Source of the DNA: Psychrobacter glaciei
GTDB lineage: Bacteria > Pseudomonadota > Gammaproteobacteria > Pseudomonadales > Moraxellaceae
DNA length: 64,000 nt
Direction: 5' to 3'
NCBI RefSeq assembly: GCF_014652895.1
Contig: NZ_BMZR01000002.1
Coordinates: forward strand, 434,001 to 498,000
A program made the position numbers and the translations under genes. The notes under the pieces were generated by a model. It did not search any database and was not told the DNA's origin. It was given only the letters and a program-made list of their open reading frames with translations. Position 1 is the first letter of the stretch; every line of letters begins with the position of its first letter. Positions 18,917 to 28,251 of the stretch are shown here, piece after piece.

Positions 18917-20029
18917 ATGAGTTTAAATACGATTCCTGAGATTATCGAAGACATTCGTGCTGGTAAAATGGTCGTCTTGATGGATGATGAAGACCGCGAA
19001 AACGAAGGTGATATCATCATGGCAGCGACCCATGTGCGCCCTGAAGATATCAACTTTATGATTACCCATGCTCGCGGCTTAGTCTGCTTGACCATCTCAC
19101 AAGCGCGTGCGCATCAGCTGTCTTTACCATTGATGTCTGAACGTAACGAAGCCAAATTTAGCACCAACTTTACCGTATCAATCGAAGCTGCTGAAGGCGT
19201 TACGACTGGTATCTCTGCTGCCGATCGCGCCCGTACGATTCAAGCAGCGGTTTCTGCTACTGCTAAAGCTGAAGATATTGTACAGCCTGGCCATATCTTT
19301 CCTATCATCGCGCAAGATGGTGGCGTATTGCATCGCGCAGGCCATACCGAAGCCGGTTGTGACTTATCACGCTTAGCCGGTCTTGAGCCAGCATCTGTGC
19401 TCGTCGAAATCATCAATGCTGATGGTACGATGGCACGTCGTGATGATCTTGAAATATTTGCCAAAGAGCATGATCTTAAAATTGGTACGATTGCTGATCT
19501 CATCAACTATCGTATCGCCAATGAACAAACAGTAGAAGAAGTAGAATCACATCCTTTTGAAACTGAACATGGTACGTTCACTTTGCATCGCTTCCGTGAA
19601 TTTGGTGCTGATGAGACTCATTTAGCGTTAGTTAAAGGTGATGTCAGCGAAGGCGTCAGTACGGTACGTGTTCATGGCTTCCATCCATTACGTGATTTGT
19701 TTGCGGCTAAAAATGACATGACTGGCCGTAGTGGCTGGAGCGTACAAGCGGCATTAAAAGAAATTAGCGCCTCAGATCGCGGTGTATTGGTTTGGATTGG
19801 TAGTAACCAACCCGTTGATTTAGGGGATGCGTTAGATAAAGCTGCAGACAATGAATCGCAATCCACGCTCACGCAGCAGCCGTATCGTAGCGTTGGTGTG
19901 GGTGCGCAGATATTACGTCATTTAGGCGTTCGTGATATGCGCCTATTGTCATCACCGATGAAGTTTTATGCCCTTTCAGGCTTTGATCTGAACGTGGTTG
20001 ATTTTGTGCATGCGCCGCAGCAAGACTAA
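18917..20029 (+). CDS. ribB: 3,4-dihydroxy-2-butanone 4-phosphate synthase with degenerate GTP cyclohydrolase II-like domain
   Basis: The N-terminal half (about residues 1-205) is DHBP synthase, which makes the four-carbon precursor of riboflavin from ribulose 5-phosphate. Seen: DDEDRENEGDIIMAA (metal and substrate loop), ARGLVCLT, TTGISAADRARTI and the catalytic region HRAGHTEAGCDLSRLAG. The C-terminal half resembles GTP cyclohydrolase II in fold order but lacks the three zinc cysteines and the GRGIG motif. It is therefore probably inactive in the RibA reaction, as known for RibBA-like proteins in related bacteria. The start is ATG 18917 (370 residues); an in-frame TTG at 18905 is unlikely. 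A bidirectional terminator follows. Confidence 0.92.
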   Translation: MSLNTIPEIIEDIRAGKMVVLMDDEDRENEGDIIMAATHVRPEDINFMITHARGLVCLTISQARAHQLSLPLMSERNEAKFSTNFTVSIEAAEGVTTGISAADRARTIQAAVSATAKAEDIVQPGHIFPIIAQDGGVLHRAGHTEAGCDLSRLAGLEPASVLVEIINADGTMARRDDLEIFAKEHDLKIGTIADLINYRIANEQTVEEVESHPFETEHGTFTLHRFREFGADETHLALVKGDVSEGVSTVRVHGFHPLRDLFAAKNDMTGRSGWSVQAALKEISASDRGVLVWIGSNQPVDLGDALDKAADNESQSTLTQQPYRSVGVGAQILRHLGVRDMRLLSSPMKFYALSGFDLNVVDFVHAPQQD

Positions 20030-20066
20030 AACCTGTTTGCGTTATTGAGTCGAAAAATCAAGCTTA

Positions 20067-20103
20067 AAAAAGGCACGCTAGCGTAATGTTAGCGTGCCTT
20101 TTT
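20067..20103. terminator. Bidirectional terminator between ribB and the thioesterase gene
   Basis: The 14-bp arms AAAAAGGCACGCTA (20067-20080) and TAGCGTGCCTTTTT (20090-20103) flank a 9-nt loop. A-rich left and T-rich right flanks allow termination on both strands, as expected between convergent genes. Confidence 0.92.
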
Positions 20104-20124
20104 ATATTTATTAGGTATTAATTT

Positions 20125-20616
20125 TTAAAATTTAGGCGTGTGTCCAACGTCTGTTTCTAATGCGAGCAGTCGTTCACGCTCCTCGATTGTCCAAGGTAAC
20201 TTAGTTTTGCCATCACTCTCTAAGCGCACCACGACTGCTTCAGCCGTCGCAACGATAGCCAATTGCGCCGTACTATAGTAACGATACTCTATGGTTATAC
20301 TCGTATTGCCCAAACGTTGACAACGAACGCCTAATAATAAAGTATCCGGATAGGTCACGGGACGCAAATACTGGCAACTGGATTGTGCTAATACGGTGAC
20401 CATGCTGCCATCAAACATCCCTAACGTCTGCAAATACGCAATACGCGCTGACTCAGCATAACGGTAATAGACGACGTTGTTTAAGTGGTTAAACGCATCC
20501 ATCTCGCCCCAGTGAATCGGCTGATGATGAATAACAGGATAATGCGCCAATTCGTCAGGACGACTATCGTTTAGTACCTCAGTGGCAAGACCGACTGTTC
20601 TATTTGGCTGATCCAT
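20125..20616 (-). CDS. Acyl-CoA thioesterase, hotdog (4-hydroxybenzoyl-CoA thioesterase) family
   Basis: 163-residue single hotdog-domain protein. Seen: HWGEMDAFNHLNNVVYYRYAESARIAYL, with the Asp in the WGEMDAFNHxNN motif expected to be catalytic in YbgC/4HBT-type thioesterases, and the later strand SCQYLRPVTYPDTLLLGVRC. Probably hydrolyses acyl-CoAs, though the substrate cannot be read from the sequence. The N-terminus has about 25 residues before the domain. It faces ribB across a shared terminator and lies downstream of hemX in the same orientation. Confidence 0.85.
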   Translation of the reverse strand: MDQPNRTVGLATEVLNDSRPDELAHYPVIHHQPIHWGEMDAFNHLNNVVYYRYAESARIAYLQTLGMFDGSMVTVLAQSSCQYLRPVTYPDTLLLGVRCQRLGNTSITIEYRYYSTAQLAIVATAEAVVVRLESDGKTKLPWTIEERERLLALETDVGHTPKF

Positions 20617-20690
20617 GTTTTAACCTTATCTTTCAATATTGATATAGACGATTGTCTTAAATAATATTCATTTATTGACGTCATCTTTCA

Positions 20691-21692
20691 TTAACGTTGC
20701 GGTTTGTCTAAAATTTGCGTGGTCAACAGTGGCGTTGGTTTTGGTGCATTGGCAATCAGTCTATCTAACCAATCGAGTACTTCTGGAATATCGCTTGGCG
20801 CTTTCATGGTTTCTAAGTTCTTGGCCAGATCGTTTGTACTTTCAGCAGCGCTCGTCGCACTTTTTTCTGCTTGCGCAGGTTGTTTGCTAGCAGTCATAGA
20901 AGACTGTGGCACTAAGGTTTTTAGTTGTTTACGAGCTTGCGTCAGATAGCTGACAAGCTGATCTTGTTCACGCATATTGCTAGCTTGGTTCGCTAAATTC
21001 AATGTCATGATAACTTCGTGAATGGTTAATTGGCGGCGTGTCAAAGCAAGGTTATTATTGCTTACTGCTCTACTTTGCTGAGTGCTTTCATTGCCATTAT
21101 TATTGCTAGTGCCATTACTATTGCTGTTCGCGGCACGCTCATGACTGTGCAAAAAATCTTGAATATTTTGAATCGCTAGATTTTGGATTTGCCACGGGCT
21201 TGGTTGTGCACTTTGTGCTTGCAAGCGTTCGATATCTTTGAGCAAGCTTTGCTTAATGACCACGGTCAACGCTGGGGCAATCTCATTGCTGCTTTGTGCC
21301 AATTGCCAATGCAGACCACGTAGTAAGTCTATCGCTGCGCTATCGTTATTGTCGGCCAATAATCTATTGGCTGCCTGTATTTGAATACGCAATAAATCCA
21401 GCTGATTTTGAGCTTGGTTATTGGTCGCTACGCTCGGCTCTGGTAAGGTCTGCTGACTCATGGCAAATATGCGATCATCCATCTCATTTAGACGGCTGAC
21501 CACCTGCTCGTTGCTTTGCAGACGCTCATTGACGCTATGTTGAAAACGTTGATGGCTAATATATAAGAATAATAATGCCGCGATAAGTAGCAAAATCACC
21601 AACCATTGTAGACGCAACAACAAGGTGTTTGCTTGCCGACGCTGCTGGATAGCAGAAGGTTCCTTAGATAATGATTCAGAATTTATTGACAT
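20691..21692 (-). CDS. hemX: HemX-like membrane-anchored protein
   Basis: 333 residues: a cytoplasmic N-tail, one transmembrane helix (LQWLVILLLIAALLFLYI, about residues 29-46), then a long helical, probably periplasmic region with a coiled coil (HSVNERLQSNEQVVSRLNEM) and the HemX-type domain (LRIQIQAANRLLADNN, AIDLLRGLHWQLA). An Asn/Ser/Gly stretch (SNSNGTSNNNGNESTQQS) is inserted in the middle, and a Lys/Ala/Ser tract comes later. Identification rests largely on position immediately downstream of hemC-hemD, where gammaproteobacteria carry hemX. The biochemical role is unclear; despite older names it lacks methyltransferase motifs. Confidence 0.8.
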   Translation of the reverse strand: MSINSESLSKEPSAIQQRRQANTLLLRLQWLVILLLIAALLFLYISHQRFQHSVNERLQSNEQVVSRLNEMDDRIFAMSQQTLPEPSVATNNQAQNQLDLLRIQIQAANRLLADNNDSAAIDLLRGLHWQLAQSSNEIAPALTVVIKQSLLKDIERLQAQSAQPSPWQIQNLAIQNIQDFLHSHERAANSNSNGTSNNNGNESTQQSRAVSNNNLALTRRQLTIHEVIMTLNLANQASNMREQDQLVSYLTQARKQLKTLVPQSSMTASKQPAQAEKSATSAAESTNDLAKNLETMKAPSDIPEVLDWLDRLIANAPKPTPLLTTQILDKPQR

Positions 21693-21737
21693 AAGACAGT
21701 ACCGTTATGGGTAGGGTTAAACCTATTTAAAGCGAAC

Positions 21738-21758
21738 AAAAAAAGCGTATCACGCTTT
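21738..21758 (-). terminator. Terminator-like hairpin between hemD and hemX
   Basis: Arms AAAGCGT (21742-21748) and ACGCTTT (21752-21758) with a 3-nt loop. On the minus strand they are followed directly by a run of seven T. It lies in the 99-bp hemD-hemX gap, so hemX expression may be reduced relative to hemCD. Confidence 0.7.
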
Positions 21759-21791
21759 AAGTGTTGTCTGGTTATTAAGAAATCGTTTTTT

Positions 21792-22778
21792 CTATAGGAC
21801 TTTAGCGCTAATGGCTGCCAGAATGGTTTCCGGCGCCAAATCTTCCACACGCCAATAGCTCAATTGCTGTTCTGCGACCATGTTTGCCAAGCGTTCGCCC
21901 AATACGATATAAGTAAAGTCTGATAATTTAAGCGCTACGTTGTCGATCTTGCTTTGATTTGCAATTGCTTCTAAATTCGTCGCTTCTGAAGCCTTTATTA
22001 CTGTTGCTTCAACAATACTTGCCCAATACTCAAAGGCAGTACCACTACTGATCACGACGACGGGCTTTATTCTGTCTGCTGATGCTATGGTTTTTGATGC
22101 GTTTTGTGCCTGAAAATCTTGTAGCCATTGCTCATATTGACTCTGCGCCTCGTCAGGCATGATGCGCTCATACCAAGCAATACTATCGATATGTACACCG
22201 CGCGCCTGCAAGGTATCGACCAGCAGACGACGTCCGCCAAGCCCGCGCCATATCAATAGTTTATCGCCCGCTTGTAGACTTTCAATCTCAGGCATCGCCA
22301 GCATACCTTCGTTATTGGCAATGGTAGGCTGAAGCACCTGATAACTTGCCACCGGTCGCTTAGCATCATTGAGGACAGCAGCAGTCGCCTCACCAACCGC
22401 AATCAAATGACTTGGCGTCTCTAACGCTGCCAATGCAGACTCTGCCAGCTCAGTAGTGTTGTTTTGTTTGTAACGCTCAACCTCAAGCGCTTGCCACATG
22501 GCTAACCCTGAGGCCGCAGCGGTCGGACTGACAATAACCAGTGCTTGATAGTCACCAGCCAGCCATTGCCGCATCATTTTTCTGTCTTCATCGGTCGCTG
22601 CACGTGCTTGCAATGCCAACATCGGCATCTCAATGACCGACAGCCCTGCCGTTTGTAGACACTGCGTCAGTGGCGCTGCTCGCTCTATCGGGCGCGTGTT
22701 GATGACTAGTTGCGGCAGCGCTGATGATTGCTCAGTTGAGTGAGGCGAATCCGTGAACTGTGATGTTGAACAAGGCAT
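21792..22778 (-). CDS. hemD: Uroporphyrinogen-III synthase
   Basis: Cyclises hydroxymethylbilane, the HemC product, to uroporphyrinogen III with inversion of ring D. 328 residues from ATG 22778; a TTG 18 nt upstream is in frame but unlikely. Seen: LVINTRPIERAAPLTQCLQTAG, ALVIVSPTAAASGLAMWQAL, LIWRGLGGRRLLVDTLQARGV and VVISSGTAFEYWAS, matching the two alternating domains of the family. Length exceeds the E. coli enzyme (246) because of insertions rich in Ala, Glu and Thr. In the order hemC-hemD-hemX. Confidence 0.9.
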   Translation of the reverse strand: MPCSTSQFTDSPHSTEQSSALPQLVINTRPIERAAPLTQCLQTAGLSVIEMPMLALQARAATDEDRKMMRQWLAGDYQALVIVSPTAAASGLAMWQALEVERYKQNNTTELAESALAALETPSHLIAVGEATAAVLNDAKRPVASYQVLQPTIANNEGMLAMPEIESLQAGDKLLIWRGLGGRRLLVDTLQARGVHIDSIAWYERIMPDEAQSQYEQWLQDFQAQNASKTIASADRIKPVVVISSGTAFEYWASIVEATVIKASEATNLEAIANQSKIDNVALKLSDFTYIVLGERLANMVAEQQLSYWRVEDLAPETILAAISAKVL

Positions 22779-22923
22779 AAACCGACCATAAAACAATGCT
22801 TATGAAATTAAAGTGAGCGTAATCAGAGTCAGTATAAGTAATTACCACTCTATGATTGAGCTACTCACCATACAGAAATATTATTTTTAAATACTATCTA
22901 CCCAGATATTATTTATTCGAACA

Positions 22924-23958
22924 TTATTCAGGATGATAAATCGCTGATAAGATAGCACCAGCACCATCGGCAAGTAGGAGCTTGGCAACATCAATACCAA
23001 GTTGATTGGCCTGTATTTCTTGCTCTTCTTGCGTACCGACTAATGTGACACGCTTGTCCGCTTTTAGTAGTTCACTACCATCGGCCTGACCCACACGACC
23101 ACGCAACCACAACACATTGCCATTATCATTGTTGCCATTATTACCATTGTCATCGTTGTTGGCAGCTGTTTCATCAGCCATTTGTAGAACGGCATAAGCC
23201 GCAATCGGCACTTGGCAACCACCTTCTAAATGACGGTTTAGCGCGCGCTCAGCGATAAGGCGAATACGAGCCTTATCATCATTGAGCGGTGCAAGCAATT
23301 TTATCACCTCGTCATCACCTTCACGGCATTCAATTGCCAGAGCGCCTTGTCCGACCGCAGGCAAGCAAGCATCAATATCAAGCTCGCCACGGATGCGATC
23401 GGTAAGTTCAATACGCTGTAAACCACTGGTCGCTAGAATAATCGCATCGTACTCGCCAGCATCCAGCTTACCCAAACGGGTACCAACGTTACCGCGCAAG
23501 GTTTTGATTTGTAGATCGGGGCGATAGGCTTTGATTTGACACTGACGACGCAAGCTTGACGTGCCGACCACCGCACCTTGTGGCAACTCATCAATACTAT
23601 TATAAGTATTGGAAACAAAAGCATCCGTCGGTGAAGCGCGTTTGCAATAAACACCCAGCATCAAGCCTTCCGGCAACTGCATGGGCACGTCTTTTAATGA
23701 ATGCACGGCGATATCTGCTTGGTTCTCATATAAGGCTTGCTCGAGCTCTTTGACAAACAAACCTTTACCGCCGATTTTGGCCAATGGCGTGTCCAAAATT
23801 TTGTCACCTTTAGTGACAATTTTTAGCAGATTAATGGTCAAGTCAGGATACATCTCTAGCAGGCGATCACGAATATGTTCAGCTTGCCATAGCGCCAACG
23901 GACTCTGGCGTGTGGCGATATTTAAAGTGGTCAAAGCAGGTTGCTGCGGATTGCTCAT
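22924..23958 (-). CDS. hemC: Porphobilinogen deaminase (hydroxymethylbilane synthase)
   Basis: Polymerises four porphobilinogen units into hydroxymethylbilane on a dipyrromethane cofactor. The start is ATG 23958 (344 residues) with GAGG 6 nt upstream; a longer frame to 24027 lacks homology before [16 protein letters not shown]. Seen: [78 protein letters not shown], and the cofactor-bearing cysteine in [13 protein letters not shown] (about residue 247). An unusual Asn/Gly/Asp tract (about residues 264-281) interrupts domain 3. Confidence 0.95.
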   Translation of the reverse strand: MSNPQQPALTTLNIATRQSPLALWQAEHIRDRLLEMYPDLTINLLKIVTKGDKILDTPLAKIGGKGLFVKELEQALYENQADIAVHSLKDVPMQLPEGLMLGVYCKRASPTDAFVSNTYNSIDELPQGAVVGTSSLRRQCQIKAYRPDLQIKTLRGNVGTRLGKLDAGEYDAIILATSGLQRIELTDRIRGELDIDACLPAVGQGALAIECREGDDEVIKLLAPLNDDKARIRLIAERALNRHLEGGCQVPIAAYAVLQMADETAANNDDNGNNGNNDNGNVLWLRGRVGQADGSELLKADKRVTLVGTQEEQEIQANQLGIDVAKLLLADGAGAILSAIYHPE

Positions 23959-24084
23959 AAAGGGCCTCAATAAGTTCGATACGACAGTGCAATGTTCATG
24001 CGATGTCAATGCGAAACAGTCATGCAAATTTACCTTATAAAATGGCGATAAAGACCATTTACCATGACTGCCGACGCAAAAAAA

Positions 24085-24112
24085 TACCCCTATTTAAGCA
24101 TAAATAAGGGTT
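24085..24112 (-). terminator. Rho-independent terminator after algR
   Basis: Stem ACCCCTATTTA with TAAATAAGGGT (one C/A mismatch, 4-nt loop). It is followed on the minus strand by seven T, 40 bp past the algR stop. It separates algR from hemC. Confidence 0.75.
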
Positions 24113-24152
24113 TGATGATATGGGATGATTATTTCGCTATGACAATGGTGTG

Positions 24153-24890
24153 TTACATACTCTGAATTTTTTCACGTAACGCTGGCAGGTGACGGCGGCT
24201 AACCGCTAGCGTCTCATCAATACCTTTAAACCGTATCTGATACTGTCCCGCATCTAAGGTCTCTAAAAAGTCCAAAAAGCTGAGATTAATAATAGCGTTA
24301 CGGTGTACCCGAAAGAGGCGGTCTTCAAACTCCTGCTCTAACTCTTTTAGGGTCTCGTCAATGAGGACAATACCGTCTTTATGGCGAACTTTGACGTACT
24401 TTTGATCAGCCGTAAAGTAGTAAATGTCTTTGAGCTTAATCAGCTCAACACCGCGGTGGGTACGTGCCGCGATATGTTCACGGACGGGACGTGCCATTGG
24501 ATCTTCGAGCTTACGAATCTCATTTAACTGCGCTGCGTTTAGATTTTTCGCTTTAGCAAGTGCCTCTAACAGTTCATCTTTATTGGCTGGTTTTAATAAA
24601 TAACCGATCGCATTGGCTTTTAACGCAGCAATCGCATAATGATCGTAAGCAGTGACAAAAATAATCGCTGGCGGATGCTCAAGCTTAGCAAGCTCTTGCG
24701 CACAGCGAACCCCATCCATCTCAGGCATGCGAATATCTAATAAAATGATGTCCGGTTGTTGAGTTTTCACTGCCACGATGGCTTCTGCGCCTGTCGTTGC
24801 TTGCGCAACCACTTGATGACCTGACTCCTGCACAATCCTAACCAAACGCTCACGTGCTAACGGCTCATCATCACAAACTACAATCCGCAT
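24153..24890 (-). CDS. algR: LytTR-family response regulator, AlgR-like
   Basis: Two-component response regulator of 245 residues. The receiver domain has acidic DDE near the start and the phospho-acceptor Asp52 in IILLDIRMPEMDG, plus the conserved FVTAYDHYAIAALKANAIGYLLKP. The C-terminal LytTR DNA-binding domain spans about residues 135-240 (IAARTHRGVELIKLKDIYYF, KYVKVRHKDG, FRVHRNAIINL). It is downstream of the AlgZ-like kinase gene, and the cluster argH / algZ-algR-hemC-hemD matches Pseudomonas, where AlgR controls pili and exopolysaccharide. The targets here are unknown. Confidence 0.9.
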   Translation of the reverse strand: MRIVVCDDEPLARERLVRIVQESGHQVVAQATTGAEAIVAVKTQQPDIILLDIRMPEMDGVRCAQELAKLEHPPAIIFVTAYDHYAIAALKANAIGYLLKPANKDELLEALAKAKNLNAAQLNEIRKLEDPMARPVREHIAARTHRGVELIKLKDIYYFTADQKYVKVRHKDGIVLIDETLKELEQEFEDRLFRVHRNAIINLSFLDFLETLDAGQYQIRFKGIDETLAVSRRHLPALREKIQSM

Positions 24891-25070
24891 GGAAACTCCT
24901 TTCTTACGGCGTACCTAGTATATTTCTTTAATCGTATCAGTAACATAATAACATTTATCCTTAAGCTGTTATCGCCATCCTTTAAAACTAATAACGAAAA
25001 TAATAATAGTATAAATGCTGCAATAAATATGCCACGGTCAGTTACTAAAGAGAATATAACCAGATAAAAA

Positions 25071-26222
25071 TCATAGACTGACGTCTTGAAGAGGGTAATC
25101 TATGACAGTAACGATTTGCTTACTAGTGACGGTACTTTGAATATCGGCACTTTGGCCAAAGTAGGCGCGTAAACGTTCGGCCTGAATATAAAAATTCATG
25201 TGCTGACGCAAATCGTAGTGAACCATTAAGGTTTTTTTGGGCAGTTGCACACTGATGGTAATCGTCACGCGATGCTGTTGCCACGTTACTTCAATATCGA
25301 TATAAATGGTTTCGGTGGTCATTTCAACCACATTGAGTAGCATTTTTTCAATCACGCTTTGGAGCATCAAAGCAGTGATGACCATGTCATACATGACATC
25401 CTCGTCAGGTAGCCGCCAATTGATAATGAGCTTGTCCGCCAAACGAATAGATTCAATGGCAAGATAATGCTCGCAAAGCGCGATTTCTTCTTCAAAACTA
25501 ATCTCGCGAGCACCTTCAAAACTGGCACGAAATAACGCGGAAACGTGTTGCAATAAGGAGGCTGCTCGAGAGGGATTGGACTCAATAAGGGATACTAAAG
25601 TATTAATGGTATTAAAGAAGAAATGCGGGGCAAGGCGTGCTTTAATCACATCGTTTTGTGCAGTCAATTTATACTCAAACGATTTTTTGAGCGCACTAAC
25701 CTCACGATAGCGACGTAAAAAATACAGTAGAAACACCAAGGTAAAGCCGCCGCCAATGATGGTATCAAACAGGACATTGATAATAAAAGCTTGCAGATCG
25801 TATTCGAGCCAGCCCACATTGATCATAATAAGCATGACTAATGTCATTGATATTGCAGAAGCTAGCATGAGTAGCGCAAGAATATAAATACTGACTTTGA
25901 CGATGCTCATGCGTGTAAAGACAGGGCGTAAATAATCTACTAGGTATAATGATGGGATGATACTTACTGTGTTTTGTAAAAATCGGCTCATGAATTTAAT
26001 CACAAATTCTGACCAAGTTGCCAAGTCATGACGATCAATCACCGTCACGAACAGCGACCAAAAAAAGATGTAAAGCAGCCACTGCCAAGGTCTCATGACG
26101 TCCATGAGCTTGGGAATAAAAAACTCTAAGCGCGCAGCTAGTAAGGCAACCTCATCATTTGCTATACTTGGGCTCTTATTCTCTTGATTTGTCTTAGACC
26201 GATATGAACGCCAATTCTTCAC
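25071..26222 (-). CDS. algZ: AlgZ/FimS-like membrane sensor with degenerate kinase domain
   Basis: 383-residue membrane sensor. Roughly four transmembrane helices (about residues 46-175), then the histidine-kinase segment [18 protein letters not shown] with the phospho-acceptor-type histidine of the LytS/AlgZ family. The ATP-binding part is atypical: the usual VENA N-box reads VIEKMLLN, and no DxGxG box is visible. Pseudomonas AlgZ is also known to lack canonical kinase motifs. The start is a GTG at 26222 with AGGA 10 nt upstream; the first internal ATG is 26105. The GTG start overlaps the divergent argH start by 19 bp. Confidence 0.82.
   Translation of the reverse strand: MKNWRSYRSKTNQENKSPSIANDEVALLAARLEFFIPKLMDVMRPWQWLLYIFFWSLFVTVIDRHDLATWSEFVIKFMSRFLQNTVSIIPSLYLVDYLRPVFTRMSIVKVSIYILALLMLASAISMTLVMLIMINVGWLEYDLQAFIINVLFDTIIGGGFTLVFLLYFLRRYREVSALKKSFEYKLTAQNDVIKARLAPHFFFNTINTLVSLIESNPSRAASLLQHVSALFRASFEGAREISFEEEIALCEHYLAIESIRLADKLIINWRLPDEDVMYDMVITALMLQSVIEKMLLNVVEMTTETIYIDIEVTWQQHRVTITISVQLPKKTLMVHYDLRQHMNFYIQAERLRAYFGQSADIQSTVTSKQIVTVIDYPLQDVSL
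26160..26168 (+). promoter_or_regulatory. Candidate extended -10 promoter for argH
   Basis: TGCTATACT is an extended -10 (TGn plus TATACT) about 36 bp before the argH ATG at 26204. It lies inside the 5' end of the divergent algZ gene. No good -35 is visible. Assignment is by eye only. Confidence 0.4.
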
Positions 26223-27709
26223 ACCCTAGTAATCCTGATTCAAATAAAAATTCATCTGTCGCTGATTTTAGCACAGATGCTTCTATAACAAACGCTGCGG
26301 TACAAAACAGCCCGACCAGCAGTCAAGGTCAGCAGATGTGGGGCGGGCGCTTTAGTGAAGCAACCGATAGCTTCGTCGCTGCCTTTACTGCCTCCGTGGG
26401 CTTCGATCAACGCTTCGCGCGGCACGATATTCAAGGCTCGATTGCACACGCAACCATGCTAAAAGAATGTGACATCTTAAGTGCTGATGATGTTGCCACT
26501 ATTATTGACGGTCTACAACAAGTGCTGAAAGAGATCGAAGCTGGTGAATTTAACTGGTCGATTGCGCTTGAAGACGTGCATATGAACGTTGAATCGCGCC
26601 TGACAGATATCGTCGGTGCAGTGGGCAAAAAGCTACACACTGGTCGTAGCCGTAATGATCAGGTCGCCACCGATATCCGTTTATGGCTGCGCGAAGAGAC
26701 TGATAATATCATTGCCTTGTTAGTGCGCTTGCAAAGTGGCTTATTAGATTTGGCTGAGCAGCATACTGATACCATCATGCCTGGTTTCACCCATTTGCAA
26801 ACCGCGCAGCCAGTCAGCTTTGGTCATCACGTGATGGCATGGTTTGAGATGTTATATCGCGATACTGAACGTCTAGTCGATGCGCGTCGCCGTATCAATC
26901 AGATGCCGCTTGGTAGTGCCGCGCTTGCTGGCACGACGTTCCCAATCGATCGTACGATTACCGCTGAACTGTTGGGCTTTGAAGGCATTTGCCAAAACTC
27001 GCTTGATGCTGTCTCAGATCGCGACTTCGCTATTGAATTCACATCAGCTGCTTCTATCTTGATGATGCACATGTCACGCATGAGCGAAGAGATTATCCTG
27101 TGGATGTCAGCGCAGTTTAACTTTGTGCAGATACCAGATCGCTTCTGTACCGGCTCATCTATCATGCCGCAAAAGAAAAACCCTGATGTGCCTGAATTGG
27201 TGCGCGGTAAAGCAGCACGCGTCTTTGGTCAACTCATGACCTTGCTCAGCCTGATGAAGAGCCAACCCCTCGCCTACAATAAAGACAACCAAGAAGACAA
27301 AGAGCCGCTCTTTGATTGCGTCGATACGTTGACAGGGTCGCTATTGGCATTCGCTGATATGCTACCGAACATCACCCCAAATAAAGAAAACATGCGCGCT
27401 GCTACCATGAAAGGCTATGCGACAGCGACTGATTTGGCAGACTATTTAGTGCGTAACGGTGTCGCTTTCCGTGATGCTCATGAAGTGGTTGGTCATGCCG
27501 TCGCTTTAGGTATCAAAGAAGGCGTTGATTTGAGTGATTTGTCTTTGGCACAGCTACAGCAGTTTAGCGATGCTATTGGTGACGATGTTTTTGACTTTTT
27601 AACACTAGAAGGCTCATTGGCAGCTCGTGATCATTTAGGTGGCACAGCGCCCAATCAAGTGAAGCAAGCCGTCGTTAATGGTCGCGCACGCTTAAAAGTA
27701 TTTGCGTAA
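26204..27709 (+). CDS. argH: Argininosuccinate lyase
   Basis: Last step of arginine synthesis: argininosuccinate to arginine plus fumarate. Seen: [67 protein letters not shown], and the fumarase/aspartase signature [20 protein letters not shown]. From ATG 26204 it has 501 residues, including 44 Ser/Asn/Thr-rich residues not found in the E. coli enzyme (457). An internal ATG at 26336 with AAGG 7 nt upstream would give the standard length, so the true start is open. It is divergent from algZ, as in Pseudomonas. Confidence 0.95.
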   Translation: MNANSSHPSNPDSNKNSSVADFSTDASITNAAVQNSPTSSQGQQMWGGRFSEATDSFVAAFTASVGFDQRFARHDIQGSIAHATMLKECDILSADDVATIIDGLQQVLKEIEAGEFNWSIALEDVHMNVESRLTDIVGAVGKKLHTGRSRNDQVATDIRLWLREETDNIIALLVRLQSGLLDLAEQHTDTIMPGFTHLQTAQPVSFGHHVMAWFEMLYRDTERLVDARRRINQMPLGSAALAGTTFPIDRTITAELLGFEGICQNSLDAVSDRDFAIEFTSAASILMMHMSRMSEEIILWMSAQFNFVQIPDRFCTGSSIMPQKKNPDVPELVRGKAARVFGQLMTLLSLMKSQPLAYNKDNQEDKEPLFDCVDTLTGSLLAFADMLPNITPNKENMRAATMKGYATATDLADYLVRNGVAFRDAHEVVGHAVALGIKEGVDLSDLSLAQLQQFSDAIGDDVFDFLTLEGSLAARDHLGGTAPNQVKQAVVNGRARLKVFA

Positions 27710-27739
27710 AACCTTTAATAAAACTAGCATCTATTAATA

Positions 27740-27767
27740 AAAACCCGCTCTCTAGGCGGGTTTTTTA
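27740..27767 (+). terminator. Rho-independent terminator of argH
   Basis: AAAACCCGC (27740-27748) pairs with GCGGGTTTT (27756-27764), with a T-rich tail, 31 bp after the argH stop. Confidence 0.92.
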
Positions 27768-27891
27768 TTAACATCAGTAGATAAAGCAGCTGTTACCTTC
27801 TATACACCTGATAGGCTTGGCTAAATCTACTAAGACCGTTATCATAGGTGGATACTAATATTCGATTTAATAATACAATAAGGACTGCCTC

Positions 27892-28182
27892 ATGACTGAG
27901 AGTTTTAATCCACAAGCCAATACGGTATTTTGCCGCAAATATCAGCAAGAATTACCAAAAATGCCACATCCACCTTTTCCTAATAAAAAAGGTCAAGAGC
28001 TGCAAGAAACGGTCTCTGACAAAGCATGGAAAGAATGGATTGAGCACCAAACCATGCTGATTAACGAAAATCATTTAAGCATGATGGATCCTAAGGCCAA
28101 GCAGTTTTTAACAGAGCAACGTGATAAATTTTTAGACAATGAAGATTATGAGCGCGCGCAAGGTTGGACGCCAGAAAGCTAA
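27892..28182 (+). CDS. yggX: Probable Fe(2+)-trafficking protein, oxidative damage protection (YggX family)
   Basis: 96-residue YggX-family protein that protects iron-sulfur proteins and is implicated in iron trafficking. Seen: the conserved start region [28 protein letters not shown] with the invariant Cys, then [31 protein letters not shown] and the C-terminal [12 protein letters not shown]. Normal length. An RBS (AAGGA) precedes the ATG, and a strong terminator follows. Confidence 0.95.
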   Translation: MTESFNPQANTVFCRKYQQELPKMPHPPFPNKKGQELQETVSDKAWKEWIEHQTMLINENHLSMMDPKAKQFLTEQRDKFLDNEDYERAQGWTPES

Positions 28183-28205
28183 TTATTTGTGATTTTCTGC
28201 TATAA

Positions 28206-28244
28206 AAAAACGCGCTATATAAATAATATAGCGCGTTTTTTATT
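28206..28244 (+). terminator. Rho-independent terminator of yggX
   Basis: A perfect 15-bp stem AAAAACGCGCTATAT / ATATAGCGCGTTTTT with a 5-nt loop (28221-28225) and trailing T-rich sequence. Confidence 0.93.
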
Positions 28245-28251
28245 TATAGAT

